Source: Pseudomonas sp. G34 (lineage in GTDB: Bacteria > Pseudomonadota > Gammaproteobacteria > Pseudomonadales > Pseudomonadaceae). From it: a DNA stretch of 64,000 bases. Each line of letters opens with the position of its first letter. The first letter of the stretch is position 1. Below are positions 9,525 to 17,400 of this stretch, one piece after another. The notes beneath the pieces are model-generated. The model was not told the origin of the DNA and did no database searches. It worked only from the letters and a program-made list of their open reading frames with translations. Location of the stretch: contig NZ_JAVHZV010000027.1 of the NCBI RefSeq assembly GCF_031119625.1, positions 124,001 through 188,000 on the forward strand, in the 5' to 3' direction. The position numbers were made by a program, and so were the translations under genes.

Positions 9525-10403
9525 ATGCGCAACAAACTCCACGTCGAAGCGTTCCACGACAGTATCACCGGCACCATCAGCTATATCGCCCTCGATCTCG
9601 AGACCAACCGCTGCGCCCTGATCGACAGCGTGCTCGATTACGACGCCAAGGCCGGCCGTACCGCCACGGCGTCGGCAGACAGGCTGATTGCCCGGGTGGC
9701 CGAACTCGAGGCGCGCGTGGAGTGGATTCTGGAAACCCATGTGCACGCCGATCACCTGACGGCCGCGCCCTACCTGCAGGCGCAGGTGGGCGGCAAGATC
9801 GGTATCGGCAATCATATTGCCAAGGTCCAGGACGTGTTCGGCAGCCTGTACAACGCCGGTGCCGACATGCCCCGCGACGGCAGTCAGTTCGATCACCTGT
9901 TCGTCGACGACGAGCCGTTCAGCATCGGCTCCCTGGCCTGCCATGCGCTTCACACCCCCGGGCATACCCCCGCCTGCATGGCTTATGTGCTGCGTGACGG
10001 GCACAGCACCGCCGCGTTCGTGGGCGACACCCTGTTCATGCCCGACTACGGCACTGCACGCTGCGACTTCCCCGGTGGCGACGCACACAGCCTGTTCAGG
10101 TCGATCCGCAAGGTGCTGAGCCTGCCTGCCGACACCCTGCTCTACGTCTGCCACGACTACCCGCCGGAAGGGCGAGAGGTGCAGTACGTCAGCACGGTGG
10201 CCGAGCAGCGCGAACTCAACATTCACGTCCGCGATGGCATCAGCGAGGAACAGTTCGTGGCCATGCGCACCGCCCGCGATGCCACCCTGGAAATGCCCAC
10301 CCTGATCCTGCCCGCGGTGCAGGTCAACATGCGCGCCGGGCACCTGCCAGCCCCCGAAACCAACGGCGTGCGCTACCTGAAGATACCGCTCAACCTGATT
10401 TGA
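9525..10403 (+). CDS. MBL-fold persulfide dioxygenase-type hydrolase (PDO/ETHE1-like)
   Basis: 292-residue metallo-beta-lactamase-fold protein. Expected reaction: glutathione persulfide + O2 to glutathione + sulfite, using one ferrous ion. Ligand candidates are visible as HVHADH (72-77), His147 in HTPGHTP, Asp168 in VGDTLF and His210 in YVCHDYPP, the pattern of type II persulfide dioxygenases. The ATG follows a good Shine-Dalgarno (AGGAGA). First gene of the sigma-54 operon, followed 46 bp later by the SQR fusion gene. Persulfide dioxygenase is favoured over glyoxalase II by its partners and by the start MRNKLHVEAFHDSITGTISY-type N-terminus seen in this group. Confidence 0.88.
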   Translation: MRNKLHVEAFHDSITGTISYIALDLETNRCALIDSVLDYDAKAGRTATASADRLIARVAELEARVEWILETHVHADHLTAAPYLQAQVGGKIGIGNHIAKVQDVFGSLYNAGADMPRDGSQFDHLFVDDEPFSIGSLACHALHTPGHTPACMAYVLRDGHSTAAFVGDTLFMPDYGTARCDFPGGDAHSLFRSIRKVLSLPADTLLYVCHDYPPEGREVQYVSTVAEQRELNIHVRDGISEEQFVAMRTARDATLEMPTLILPAVQVNMRAGHLPAPETNGVRYLKIPLNLI

Positions 10404-10449
10404 CGCCCCCATAACAACTATTCGTGCCTGCCTTCCTACCGAGGTTCCT

Positions 10450-12120
10450 ATGGACATTCGCAGCCTTGCGCCTGGCCTTGGCGTATCCGAACAGCTTCGC
10501 CCCGATGACGTGGCGGCCCTTAAAGAGGCCGGTTACCGCGCCATCATCTGTAACCGCCCCGATGGCGAAAGTAGCGACCAGGCATTGTTTGCCGACATCC
10601 AACGGGCCGCCCGGCAACACGGCCTGGAAGCGCATTACCTGCCTGCCGAAACGGGCAAGGTCAGCGACCAGCAGGCCGAGCTTTTCGGCAAGCTGCTGGA
10701 AACCCTGCCCAGGCCGATCCTGGCCTATTGCCGTTCCGGCATGCGCTCGACCACCCTGTGGGCGCTGTGGCAGGCACGTACGCAACCGCTGCACGAGATA
10801 GTGGGTACCGCCAGCAAAGCTGGTTTCGACATGCAGTCGGTAATCCGCAGGATTGCCAATGGCGGGCGAATGCCCCTCGAGGTGGCGGAGGCCAGCCATG
10901 CGGTGGTCATCGTCGGCGGCGGCGCGGCGGGCATCGCCACGGCATCGAGCCTGCTGGCCCGGGAGCCCGGGTTGGATATCGCCATCATCGATCCCGCCGA
11001 GGTGCACTACTACCAACCCGGCTGGACGCTGGTCGGCGGTGGCATCTTCGAGGCAGCGCAAACCGCCCACAGCATGGGCGCGACCCTGCCTCGCGGCGTG
11101 CACTGGATACAGTCGGCGGTGGCCGCCTTCGAGCCGGAGCGCAACGCCGTGATCCTCGATGGCTGCCGGGTGGTCAGCTACCAACAGCTTATCGTCTGCC
11201 CCGGCCTCAAGCTCGACTGGCACGCCGTCGAGGGCCTGGCCGACACCCTGGGCCGCAACGGCGTGACCTCCAACTACCTGTATCACCTGGCGCCCTATAC
11301 CTGGGAGCTGGTGCAGCAGCTGCGCAGTGGGCGGGCGATCTTCACCCAGCCAGCGATGCCGATCAAATGCGCCGGGGCGCCCCAGAAGGCCATGTACCTG
11401 TCGGCCGATCACTGGCGCCGCAGCGGTGTTCTGCAGAACATGGAGATCGAGTTCTGCAGCGCCGGCGCGGTGTTGTTCGGCGTTGCCGACTATGTACCGG
11501 CGCTGATGGAATATGTGGCGGCCTACGGCATCGACCTGAACTTCGGCCATACGCTCACCGGGGTCGATGGTGCGGCACGGACGGCCACCTTCGCCAGGGT
11601 GAATGCCGATGGCAGCAAGCAAAGCGTTACCCGCCCGTTCGACATGCTGCACGTGGTGCCCCCGCAGGTCGCCCCCGACTTCGTGCGCGTCAGCCCGCTG
11701 AGCGACGCGGCCGGCTGGATCGATGTCGACCCGACCACCCTGCGCCACAAGGCCTGGGCGAACATCCACGCCCTCGGCGATGCCGCCAATACCAGCAACG
11801 CGAAAACCGCGGCCGCCGCACGCAAGCAGGCGCCAGTGGTTGCCCACAACGTGCTGGCTGCCCTGGGCAAAGCCAAGGGCACGGCGCTGTACCACGGCTA
11901 TGGGTCCTGCCCGCTGACGGTCGAGCGCGGCAAGATCGTGCTCGCCGAGTTCAGCTACGGCGGCAAGGTCACCCCCAGCTTCCCTTCCTGGCTCATCGAC
12001 GGCACCAGACCCTCCAGGCTGGCCTGGCTGCTCAAGGAGCGGATTCTGCCGCCGCTGTACTGGAAAGGCATGCTCAAGGGCCGCGAATGGCTGGCCAAGC
12101 CGGAGCTGGCGGACGTATGA
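10450..12120 (+). CDS. DUF442 (phosphatase/sulfurtransferase-like) - sulfide:quinone oxidoreductase fusion
   Basis: 556 residues. Residues 1-115 are a DUF442/TIGR01244 domain with a Cys-loop, CRSGMRS (94-100), like a tyrosine-phosphatase or rhodanese active site. Residues about 150-556 are a flavoprotein with FAD loop VIVGGGAAGIA. Its two expected redox cysteines are Cys307 in KCAGAPQK and Cys487 in SCPL, matching Cys201 and Cys379 of human SQOR (type II SQR). Predicted role: oxidise sulfide at the membrane, reduce quinone, and pass sulfane sulfur to glutathione, perhaps through the N-terminal Cys. It lies between the dioxygenase and exporter genes of the sigma-54 operon. Substrate assignment rests on these motifs and on context. 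Confidence 0.88.
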   Translation: MDIRSLAPGLGVSEQLRPDDVAALKEAGYRAIICNRPDGESSDQALFADIQRAARQHGLEAHYLPAETGKVSDQQAELFGKLLETLPRPILAYCRSGMRSTTLWALWQARTQPLHEIVGTASKAGFDMQSVIRRIANGGRMPLEVAEASHAVVIVGGGAAGIATASSLLAREPGLDIAIIDPAEVHYYQPGWTLVGGGIFEAAQTAHSMGATLPRGVHWIQSAVAAFEPERNAVILDGCRVVSYQQLIVCPGLKLDWHAVEGLADTLGRNGVTSNYLYHLAPYTWELVQQLRSGRAIFTQPAMPIKCAGAPQKAMYLSADHWRRSGVLQNMEIEFCSAGAVLFGVADYVPALMEYVAAYGIDLNFGHTLTGVDGAARTATFARVNADGSKQSVTRPFDMLHVVPPQVAPDFVRVSPLSDAAGWIDVDPTTLRHKAWANIHALGDAANTSNAKTAAAARKQAPVVAHNVLAALGKAKGTALYHGYGSCPLTVERGKIVLAEFSYGGKVTPSFPSWLIDGTRPSRLAWLLKERILPPLYWKGMLKGREWLAKPELADV

Positions 12121-12148
12121 GGCGCCCCTGGTGCGCAAGGGCGCGGCG

Positions 12149-12949
12149 ATGATCACGCTCATCCTGCTTGGCCTGCTGGTCGGCGTGATCCTCGCCCTGA
12201 CCGGTGCGGGCGGCGGCATACTGGCGGTGCCCTTGCTGGTCTTCGTGATGGGCCTGGAGGTTGCCGAGGCGGGCCCGGTCGGCTTGCTGGCGGTTGGCCT
12301 GGCGGCCAGCCTCGGGGCAGTGATGGGCCTGAGGGACGGCATCGTTCGCTACAAGGCCGCACTGCTGGTGGCCGCTGCCGGAATGCTCTGCTCGCCCATC
12401 GGCCTGTGGGCAGCGCAGCGCCTGCCCAACCGCCCGCTGATGGGGATATTCGCGCTGGTGCTCATGTACGTCGCCTGGCTGACCTGGCGCCGCACCCTGG
12501 CCTCGCCAACCGGCCGCCCAGCCTTTATGGCCAAGCCAGCGCCCTGCCAACTGGACGTCAACCGCGGCAAGTTGAACTGGACGGGGCCGTGCGCCTGGGC
12601 ACTCACGTTATCGGGCCTGGTAGCCGGCGGCTTGTCCGGCTTGCTCGGCGTAGGCGGCGGCTTCGTGCTGGTACCGGCCCTGCAACGCTACACCAACGTG
12701 ACGGCGCAATCGGTACTGGCCACTTCCCTGGCCGTCATCGCGCTGATTTCCGCGGCGGGCGTGGCAACCAGCTCGGCCACTGGCCACCTGGACTGGCTGA
12801 TCGCCACGCCATTTTGCCTGGGCGCCCTGGCAGGCATGCTGCTCGGCCGGGCGGCCGCTGGCAGGCTGTCCGGGCCGAACCTGCAACGGGGCTTTGCCCT
12901 GGTGTCTGCCGTGGTCGCCGTGGCAATGTTGCTAAGGGCCGTGCTGTAA
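12149..12949 (+). CDS. TauE/SafE-family sulfite exporter-like membrane protein
   Basis: 266-residue integral membrane protein with two related halves, each opening with a glycine-rich helix: LTGAGGGILAVPLLV near the start and GLSGLLGVGGGFVLVPAL in the middle. This is the duplicated TauE/SafE (DUF81) signature, about eight membrane segments. Family members export sulfite or sulfoacetate or move other anions. Coming after persulfide dioxygenase and SQR, export of the sulfite product is the natural inference. A GTG at 12131 (RBS TGAGG over the previous stop) would add six residues; both starts are possible. Confidence 0.85.
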   Translation: MITLILLGLLVGVILALTGAGGGILAVPLLVFVMGLEVAEAGPVGLLAVGLAASLGAVMGLRDGIVRYKAALLVAAAGMLCSPIGLWAAQRLPNRPLMGIFALVLMYVAWLTWRRTLASPTGRPAFMAKPAPCQLDVNRGKLNWTGPCAWALTLSGLVAGGLSGLLGVGGGFVLVPALQRYTNVTAQSVLATSLAVIALISAAGVATSSATGHLDWLIATPFCLGALAGMLLGRAAAGRLSGPNLQRGFALVSAVVAVAMLLRAVL

Positions 12950-12969
12950 GCCAGGCCTGTGGCCGTGGG

Positions 12970-13710
12970 TCAGTTGCGCGTCAGGGTGCGCGCGAAGAAC
13001 GCCAGCATCTGCTTCCAGCCGTGCTCGGCGGCCTTTTCGTCGTACACCGGAAAGTCCGGCTTCATCCAGCCGTGCTTGGCCGGGTAGGTTTCCGAGCTGT
13101 AGGTCACACCGGCGTCGCTCAAGGCCTTCTCGAAGCGTTCGGCCATTTCCGGCGGGTAGCTGCCGTCGTTCTCGGCGGCGGCGATGTAGAGCTCGGCCTG
13201 CAGCACCGAGGCGGCGCGGTGCGGGCTGTCGGCCGCATCGGTGGCCAGGTTGCCGCCATGGAAGCTGGCGACGGCGGCGAAGCGCTCCGGGCGGGCGCCC
13301 GCAGAGGCGATGGCCATGCCGCCGCCCATGCAGAAGCCCACCGCGCCGATGCGCTGGCCGTGCACCTCGCTGCGCTGGTCGAGGTAGCCGATATAGGCAT
13401 CGATATCCGCTGCCGCCTTGGCGTTGCCGGTGGTGGCCATCAGCGGGCCGAGGATGGCGCGGAAATCGCCCTTGAAGACTTCCTTGGGGTCGAACGGCCC
13501 ATAGGCGCCATAGCGGTAATACATGTCCGGCAGCAGCACCACGTAGCCGGCATTGGCCAGGCGTTCGGCCATGGCCAGCACGGTGGGGCGAATGCCGCCG
13601 GCATCCATGTAGAAGATGATCGCCGGGCCGCCCTGCCCGTCAGCCGGCGTGAACAGGTGGGCCGGGCAGTGGCCGTCTGGCGTGGTGATGACGATTTGCT
13701 CGTGAGCCAT
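12970..13710 (-). CDS. Dienelactone hydrolase family protein
   Basis: 246-residue alpha/beta hydrolase. The nucleophile elbow has the cysteine form GAVGFCMGGG (Cys127), with a downstream Asp in AAENDGSY and His in PAKHGWM, giving the Cys-Asp-His triad of dienelactone hydrolases. The ATG at 13710 is chosen over an upstream in-frame start because it gives the usual family N-terminus and has a GGAGGATC ribosome-binding site. It stands alone, convergent with the sulfur operon, with no chlorocatechol genes nearby, so the substrate is probably not dienelactone. No signal peptide. Confidence 0.88.
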   Translation of the reverse strand: MAHEQIVITTPDGHCPAHLFTPADGQGGPAIIFYMDAGGIRPTVLAMAERLANAGYVVLLPDMYYRYGAYGPFDPKEVFKGDFRAILGPLMATTGNAKAAADIDAYIGYLDQRSEVHGQRIGAVGFCMGGGMAIASAGARPERFAAVASFHGGNLATDAADSPHRAASVLQAELYIAAAENDGSYPPEMAERFEKALSDAGVTYSSETYPAKHGWMKPDFPVYDEKAAEHGWKQMLAFFARTLTRN

Positions 13711-13873
13711 GGTGATCCTCCGGTTGGATGTGCCTGCCAGCACCAGCCGATGCGGGCAAAAATGGGTCAAGTCAGGTATTGGTCAACAGAAAGGCAATCG
13801 AGTGCCCGAGGACTCAAGGAGCACCGACTCTTCGCAGGCCGACGACGCTGGCGGTCGGGAGGCCTCGCAGCAG

Positions 13874-14752
13874 CTAGCCGAGCGGGCTGCCACCCGGCGC
13901 CTGGCGCGCACGCTTTACCCGGTACATGTGTCCGTCGGCATGCCCGAGCAATGCATCGGCATCCTCTCCGTCAGCGGGGTAGCAGGCCACGCCGATGCTG
14001 CAGCTCGGCATGCGCAGCGCCCCGAACTCGGCGCCCAGCGGCTCGCCCAGCGCGGCGAGAATCTGCGCCACTTTCTCGGCGACGGCCTGGGGCGTATCGA
14101 CATCGCTCAGCAGCACGGTGAATTCGTCGCCGCCCACCCGCGCCACGGTGTCGGTTTCCCGCACACAGGCCTTCAGGCGCCGGGCTATCTCGCACAGCAC
14201 CTGATCACCCGCCGTGTGCCCATGGGTATCGTTGATCGCCTTGAAATCGTTGATATCCAGAAACAGCAGGGCCAACGTGCTGGTGTGCCGATGGGCGCCG
14301 CGCAGCGCCGTTTCCAGGCGGTCGCGAAACAGCGCGCGGTTGGTCAGTTTGGTCAGGGGGTCGTGGTGGGCGAGGAAGCGTAACTCTTCCTCGGCATGCG
14401 CCAGGGCCGTCACGTCCCGGGCGACGCCGATGCGTGCACCGACCTCCTCGGACCAGAAGGCCGCCCAGAGGATGTAGACCACGCTGCCGTCCTTGCGGAT
14501 GTAGCGGTTGCGAAAGTCGAAGTGCGGCTGACCATTCATGACGCGGACGATCGACTCCCGGGTGGCGGCCAGATCATCGGGGTGCATGTAGTCGGTGATC
14601 AGCGTGCCGGTCAGCTCGGCGGCGCGGTAGCCGAGCAGGCTTTCGCAGGCATCACTGACGAAGGCGATGCGGTTGTCCGCATCGACCACGAAAACCGTGT
14701 CCAGCATCAGGTGGATCAGTTTGGGATAGAGCGCTTGCAGGTCGACGGGCAT
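13874..14752 (-). CDS. PAS-domain diguanylate cyclase
   Basis: 292 residues. One PAS sensor domain (about 10-120, with typical YMHPDD and YIRKDGS segments) joins a GGDEF domain through a short helix. The active-site motif GGDEF is at 207-211 and the product-inhibition I-site RETD at 198-201, exactly five residues before it, so the enzyme should be active and feedback-controlled. No membrane segment is seen. It makes c-di-GMP from two GTP. The ligand of the PAS domain is unknown. Single gene, followed by a gap before the dienelactone hydrolase gene on the same strand. Confidence 0.92.
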   Translation of the reverse strand: MPVDLQALYPKLIHLMLDTVFVVDADNRIAFVSDACESLLGYRAAELTGTLITDYMHPDDLAATRESIVRVMNGQPHFDFRNRYIRKDGSVVYILWAAFWSEEVGARIGVARDVTALAHAEEELRFLAHHDPLTKLTNRALFRDRLETALRGAHRHTSTLALLFLDINDFKAINDTHGHTAGDQVLCEIARRLKACVRETDTVARVGGDEFTVLLSDVDTPQAVAEKVAQILAALGEPLGAEFGALRMPSCSIGVACYPADGEDADALLGHADGHMYRVKRARQAPGGSPLG

Positions 14753-14889
14753 AGATCGGCAGTCCGGTTCTGGTCGCTGATCATAGCCTGCCCCCAGCGG
14801 CCGACGGCAAGCAAATCATGGGCATCCCAGACGTTTCGCTCGCGCCAAGACCGCCCGGCCTGTAGCCCCGTCGCCACACCACGCCCATG

Positions 14890-14914
14890 AAAAAGCCAGG
14901 GCAACTGCCCTGGC
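14890..14914 (-). terminator. Rho-independent terminator after ispH
   Basis: Read on the minus strand, the stem GCCAGGGCA / TGCCCTGGC with a short loop is followed by TTTTT. It starts about 20 bp after the ispH stop codon. Confidence 0.85.
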
Positions 14915-14934
14915 TTCGTGTGCAACGGCAAACC

Positions 14935-15879
14935 CTACACCGCTTTGAGCCGCAGCTCCTTGGGCATGGAGAAGGTCACGTTCTCCGGGCGGCCGTCGAG
15001 CTCCTGGACGTTGCTCGCGCCCCACTCGCCGAGCTGATCGATCACCCCGCGTACCAGCACTTCCGGGGCCGAAGCGCCGGCGGTGATGCCGATGCCCTTG
15101 GCGCCGTCGAACCACTCGCGCTTGAGATCCTCGGCGCCGTCGATCAGGTAGGCCGGGGTGCCCATGCGCTCGGCCAGCTCGCGCAGGCGGTTGGAGTTGG
15201 AGCTGTTGGGGCTGCCGACCACCAGCAGCACGTCGCACTCGTCGGCCAGTTGCTTGACCGCATCCTGGCGGTTCTGGGTGGCGTAGCAGATATCGTCCTT
15301 GCGCGGCCCGCCGATGTTGGGGAAGCGTGCGCGCAGGGCATCGATGACCTTGCTGGTGTCGTCCATCGACAACGTGGTCTGGGTCACGAAGGCCAGGTTG
15401 TCGGGGTCGCGCACCTGCAGCCTGGCGACATCCTCTTCGTCTTCGACCAGGTAGATGGCGCCGCCATTGCTGGCGTCGTACTGGCCCATGGTGCCTTCGA
15501 CTTCCGGGTGGCCTGCATGGCCAATAAGGATGCACTCGCGGCCATCGCGGCTGTAGCGCACCACTTCCAGGTGCACCTTGGTGACCAGCGGGCAGGTGGC
15601 GTCGAATACCTTCAGGCCACGATTGGTGGCCTCGTTGCGCACCGCCTGGGACACGCCGTGGGCGCTGAAGATGACGATCACGTCATCGGGCACCTGGTCG
15701 AGTTCTTCGACGAAGATCGCCCCGCGCGAGCGCAGGTCCTCGACCACGAACTTGTTGTGCACCACTTCATGGCGCACGTAGATCGGCGGGCCGAACACCT
15801 CGAGGGCGCGGTTGACGATCTCGATGGCGCGGTCGACACCGGCGCAGAAACCGCGGGGATTGGCGAGTTTGATATGCAT
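14935..15879 (-). CDS. ispH: 4-hydroxy-3-methylbut-2-enyl diphosphate reductase IspH (LytB)
   Basis: 314 residues. The last MEP-pathway enzyme; it turns HMBPP into isopentenyl and dimethylallyl diphosphate using a [4Fe-4S] cluster. The three cluster cysteines are Cys12 (RGFCAGV), Cys96 ([11 protein letters not shown]) and Cys198 ([10 protein letters not shown]). Substrate-binding His41 and His124 and catalytic Glu126 ([10 protein letters not shown]) are present. In most pseudomonads ispH directly follows fkpB; here a toxin-antitoxin pair lies in between. A strong terminator follows. Confidence 0.97.
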   Translation of the reverse strand: MHIKLANPRGFCAGVDRAIEIVNRALEVFGPPIYVRHEVVHNKFVVEDLRSRGAIFVEELDQVPDDVIVIFSAHGVSQAVRNEATNRGLKVFDATCPLVTKVHLEVVRYSRDGRECILIGHAGHPEVEGTMGQYDASNGGAIYLVEDEEDVARLQVRDPDNLAFVTQTTLSMDDTSKVIDALRARFPNIGGPRKDDICYATQNRQDAVKQLADECDVLLVVGSPNSSNSNRLRELAERMGTPAYLIDGAEDLKREWFDGAKGIGITAGASAPEVLVRGVIDQLGEWGASNVQELDGRPENVTFSMPKELRLKAV

Positions 15880-15915
15880 GATGGTTGTCTCGATTACGCG
15901 GCGCCGAACAGGGCC

Positions 15916-16194
15916 TCAAGGGTACTGTTGGCGAGCATGAAGAACATTCACCACTTCCACAGCGTCAGCGGCTACTCGGTAAACCAGAATGTAGTTTGGA
16001 TGAGCAATGAGTTCACGTGTTCCGGGCACCCGACCAAAGCGGTATAGGTAGGGATGCTCGGCCAATGGCAGCACTGCCGACTCCAGACGTTCCTTCAATT
16101 GCCTGGCAGCCAGGGGGTCTTCATTGGCGATGTAGCGAATGATCTGCAAGAGATCGTCCCTGGCAGTGGCGCGCCAGACGATGGGCAGCATCAA
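15916..16194 (-). CDS. RelE/ParE-superfamily toxin
   Basis: 92-residue basic protein. Signature elements are WRATARDDLLQIIRYIA near the N-terminus, then RFGRVPGTRELIAHPNYILVY and VVNVLHARQ at the end, the pattern of ParE/RelE plasmid-stabilisation toxins. ParE members poison gyrase and RelE members cut mRNA on the ribosome; sequence alone does not settle which. It overlaps the antitoxin gene by 4 bp (ATGA) and follows it, the standard order. Located between fkpB and ispH, which are normally adjacent, so it looks like an insertion. Confidence 0.88.
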   Translation of the reverse strand: MMLPIVWRATARDDLLQIIRYIANEDPLAARQLKERLESAVLPLAEHPYLYRFGRVPGTRELIAHPNYILVYRVAADAVEVVNVLHARQQYP

Positions 16195-16385
16195 TCGTCA
16201 CTCCGCCGCCGTGCCTCTGCTTCGCTAATGATGGCTTCGACATCGGCCATCACCTGATCATGAGCAACCACACCGCGAGCGTCTGCAAGAGACTCCTCGA
16301 CCTTGCGGCGGAACCAACCGTCGTGGCTGTCCGCCAATGCCTGGGTCTCGAACTCCGACACGATGGGGGAACGCTTTACGCTCAT
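16191..16385 (-). CDS. Type II antitoxin (RelB/ParD/StbD-like)
   Basis: 64-residue acidic protein. It has the segment DGWFRRKVEESLADARGVVAHDQVMADV, a pattern common in small antitoxins paired with RelE/ParE toxins, followed by a charged C-terminal tail that would wrap the toxin. The N-terminus would contact DNA for autoregulation. It is upstream of the toxin with 4-bp overlap and sits 48 bp after the stop of fkpB, so it may have its own promoter or be read with the fkpB operon. Confidence 0.8.
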   Translation of the reverse strand: MSVKRSPIVSEFETQALADSHDGWFRRKVEESLADARGVVAHDQVMADVEAIISEAEARRRSDD

Positions 16386-16433
16386 GGTGCGGCCTCCGTG
16401 TTAGCGGGCGACAAGGCATTCATCCTACACTGC

Positions 16434-16871
16434 CTAGACGGCTTTGACCTCAATGATCTCGACGTCGAAGGTCAGCGTCTTGCCGGCCAGCGGGTGATTG
16501 AAGTCGATGGTCACCTGGGCGTCATCGAACGCTTTGACCACACCCGGCAGCTCGGTATTGGCGGCGTCGTTGAAGATCACCAGCAGCCCTTCCGACAGCT
16601 CCATGTCCTGAAACTGCGAGCGCGGCATCACCTGCACGTTCTGCGGGTTGTGCTGGCCGAAGCCCTGCTCGGGCTGCACGCTCAGGCTGCGCTTGTCGCC
16701 GGCCTTGAAGCCGTAGAGCGCGGCCTCGAAGCCCGGCAGCAGGTTGCCGTCGCCGACCTTGAAGGTCGCCGGCTGCTTGTCGAAAGTGCTGTCGACCACA
16801 TCGCCGTTATCCAGCTTCAGCGCGAAGTGCAGGGTCACCTGCCGATCCGGGCCGATACGTACATCAGTCAC
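16434..16871 (-). CDS. fkpB: FKBP-type peptidyl-prolyl isomerase FkpB (SlpA)
   Basis: 145-residue SlyD-like isomerase. The FKBP fold appears as VTLHFALKLDNGDVVDSTFD and a flap insertion around GFGQHNPQNVQVMPRSQF, typical of SlpA. It helps protein folding in the cytoplasm. Its start codon lies inside the end of lspA (8-bp overlap), marking a tight ileS-lspA-fkpB operon. Length is normal for the family. Confidence 0.93.
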   Translation of the reverse strand: MTDVRIGPDRQVTLHFALKLDNGDVVDSTFDKQPATFKVGDGNLLPGFEAALYGFKAGDKRSLSVQPEQGFGQHNPQNVQVMPRSQFQDMELSEGLLVIFNDAANTELPGVVKAFDDAQVTIDFNHPLAGKTLTFDVEIIEVKAV

Positions 16872-17370
16872 GTGCCACCTCTTCTTCGGGCTTCTTGCTC
16901 TTGAACATGTCCAGCGCCAGCAGTATTGCGCCGACGGTGATCGCGCTGTCGGCGATATTGAAGGCCGGGAAATACCAGCTGCTCTGCCAGTGCACCAGGA
17001 TGAAATCGACCACGTGGCCGAAGATCACCCGGTCCACCAGGTTGCCCAGGGCGCCGCCGAGCACCAGGGCCAGGCCAACGGCCAGCCAGGTTTCGTCGGG
17101 TTTGAGGCGCTTGAGCCAGACCACCAGCACCACACTGACCACCACGGCGATCAGGGTGAACAGCCAGCGCTGCCAGCCGGACGCACCGGCCAGAAAGCTG
17201 AAGGCCGCGCCGGTGTTGTAGGCCAGGGTCCAGTCCAGCACCTGGGGGATGACGGTGATGCGCTCGTACATCTGCAGGTTGTTGTCGAACCAGAACTTGG
17301 TGATCTGATCGATCACGAACACCACGACGCTGAGCCATACCCAGCCGAGTTTGCCGAAACGTGCGCTCAT
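16864..17370 (-). CDS. lspA: Lipoprotein signal peptidase LspA
   Basis: 168-residue inner-membrane aspartyl protease that removes signal peptides from diacylglyceryl-modified prolipoproteins. Four membrane helices are visible. The two catalytic aspartates are Asp122 in GHVVDFI (after the GNLVDRV motif) and Asp141 in FNIADSAI. YNTGAAFSFL is another family mark. It follows ileS by 30 bp, the standard arrangement. Clients in this window include at least two predicted lipoproteins. Confidence 0.96.
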   Translation of the reverse strand: MSARFGKLGWVWLSVVVFVIDQITKFWFDNNLQMYERITVIPQVLDWTLAYNTGAAFSFLAGASGWQRWLFTLIAVVVSVVLVVWLKRLKPDETWLAVGLALVLGGALGNLVDRVIFGHVVDFILVHWQSSWYFPAFNIADSAITVGAILLALDMFKSKKPEEEVARD

Positions 17371-17400
17371 GAATGCATCCCCGCGCAGCGGGCGAAAGCC

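Noticed and set aside
10390-12342. 650-codon open frame on the minus strand
   Set aside because: Antisense to the DUF442-SQR gene; repetitive Ala/Arg/Gly/His composition without recognisable motifs.
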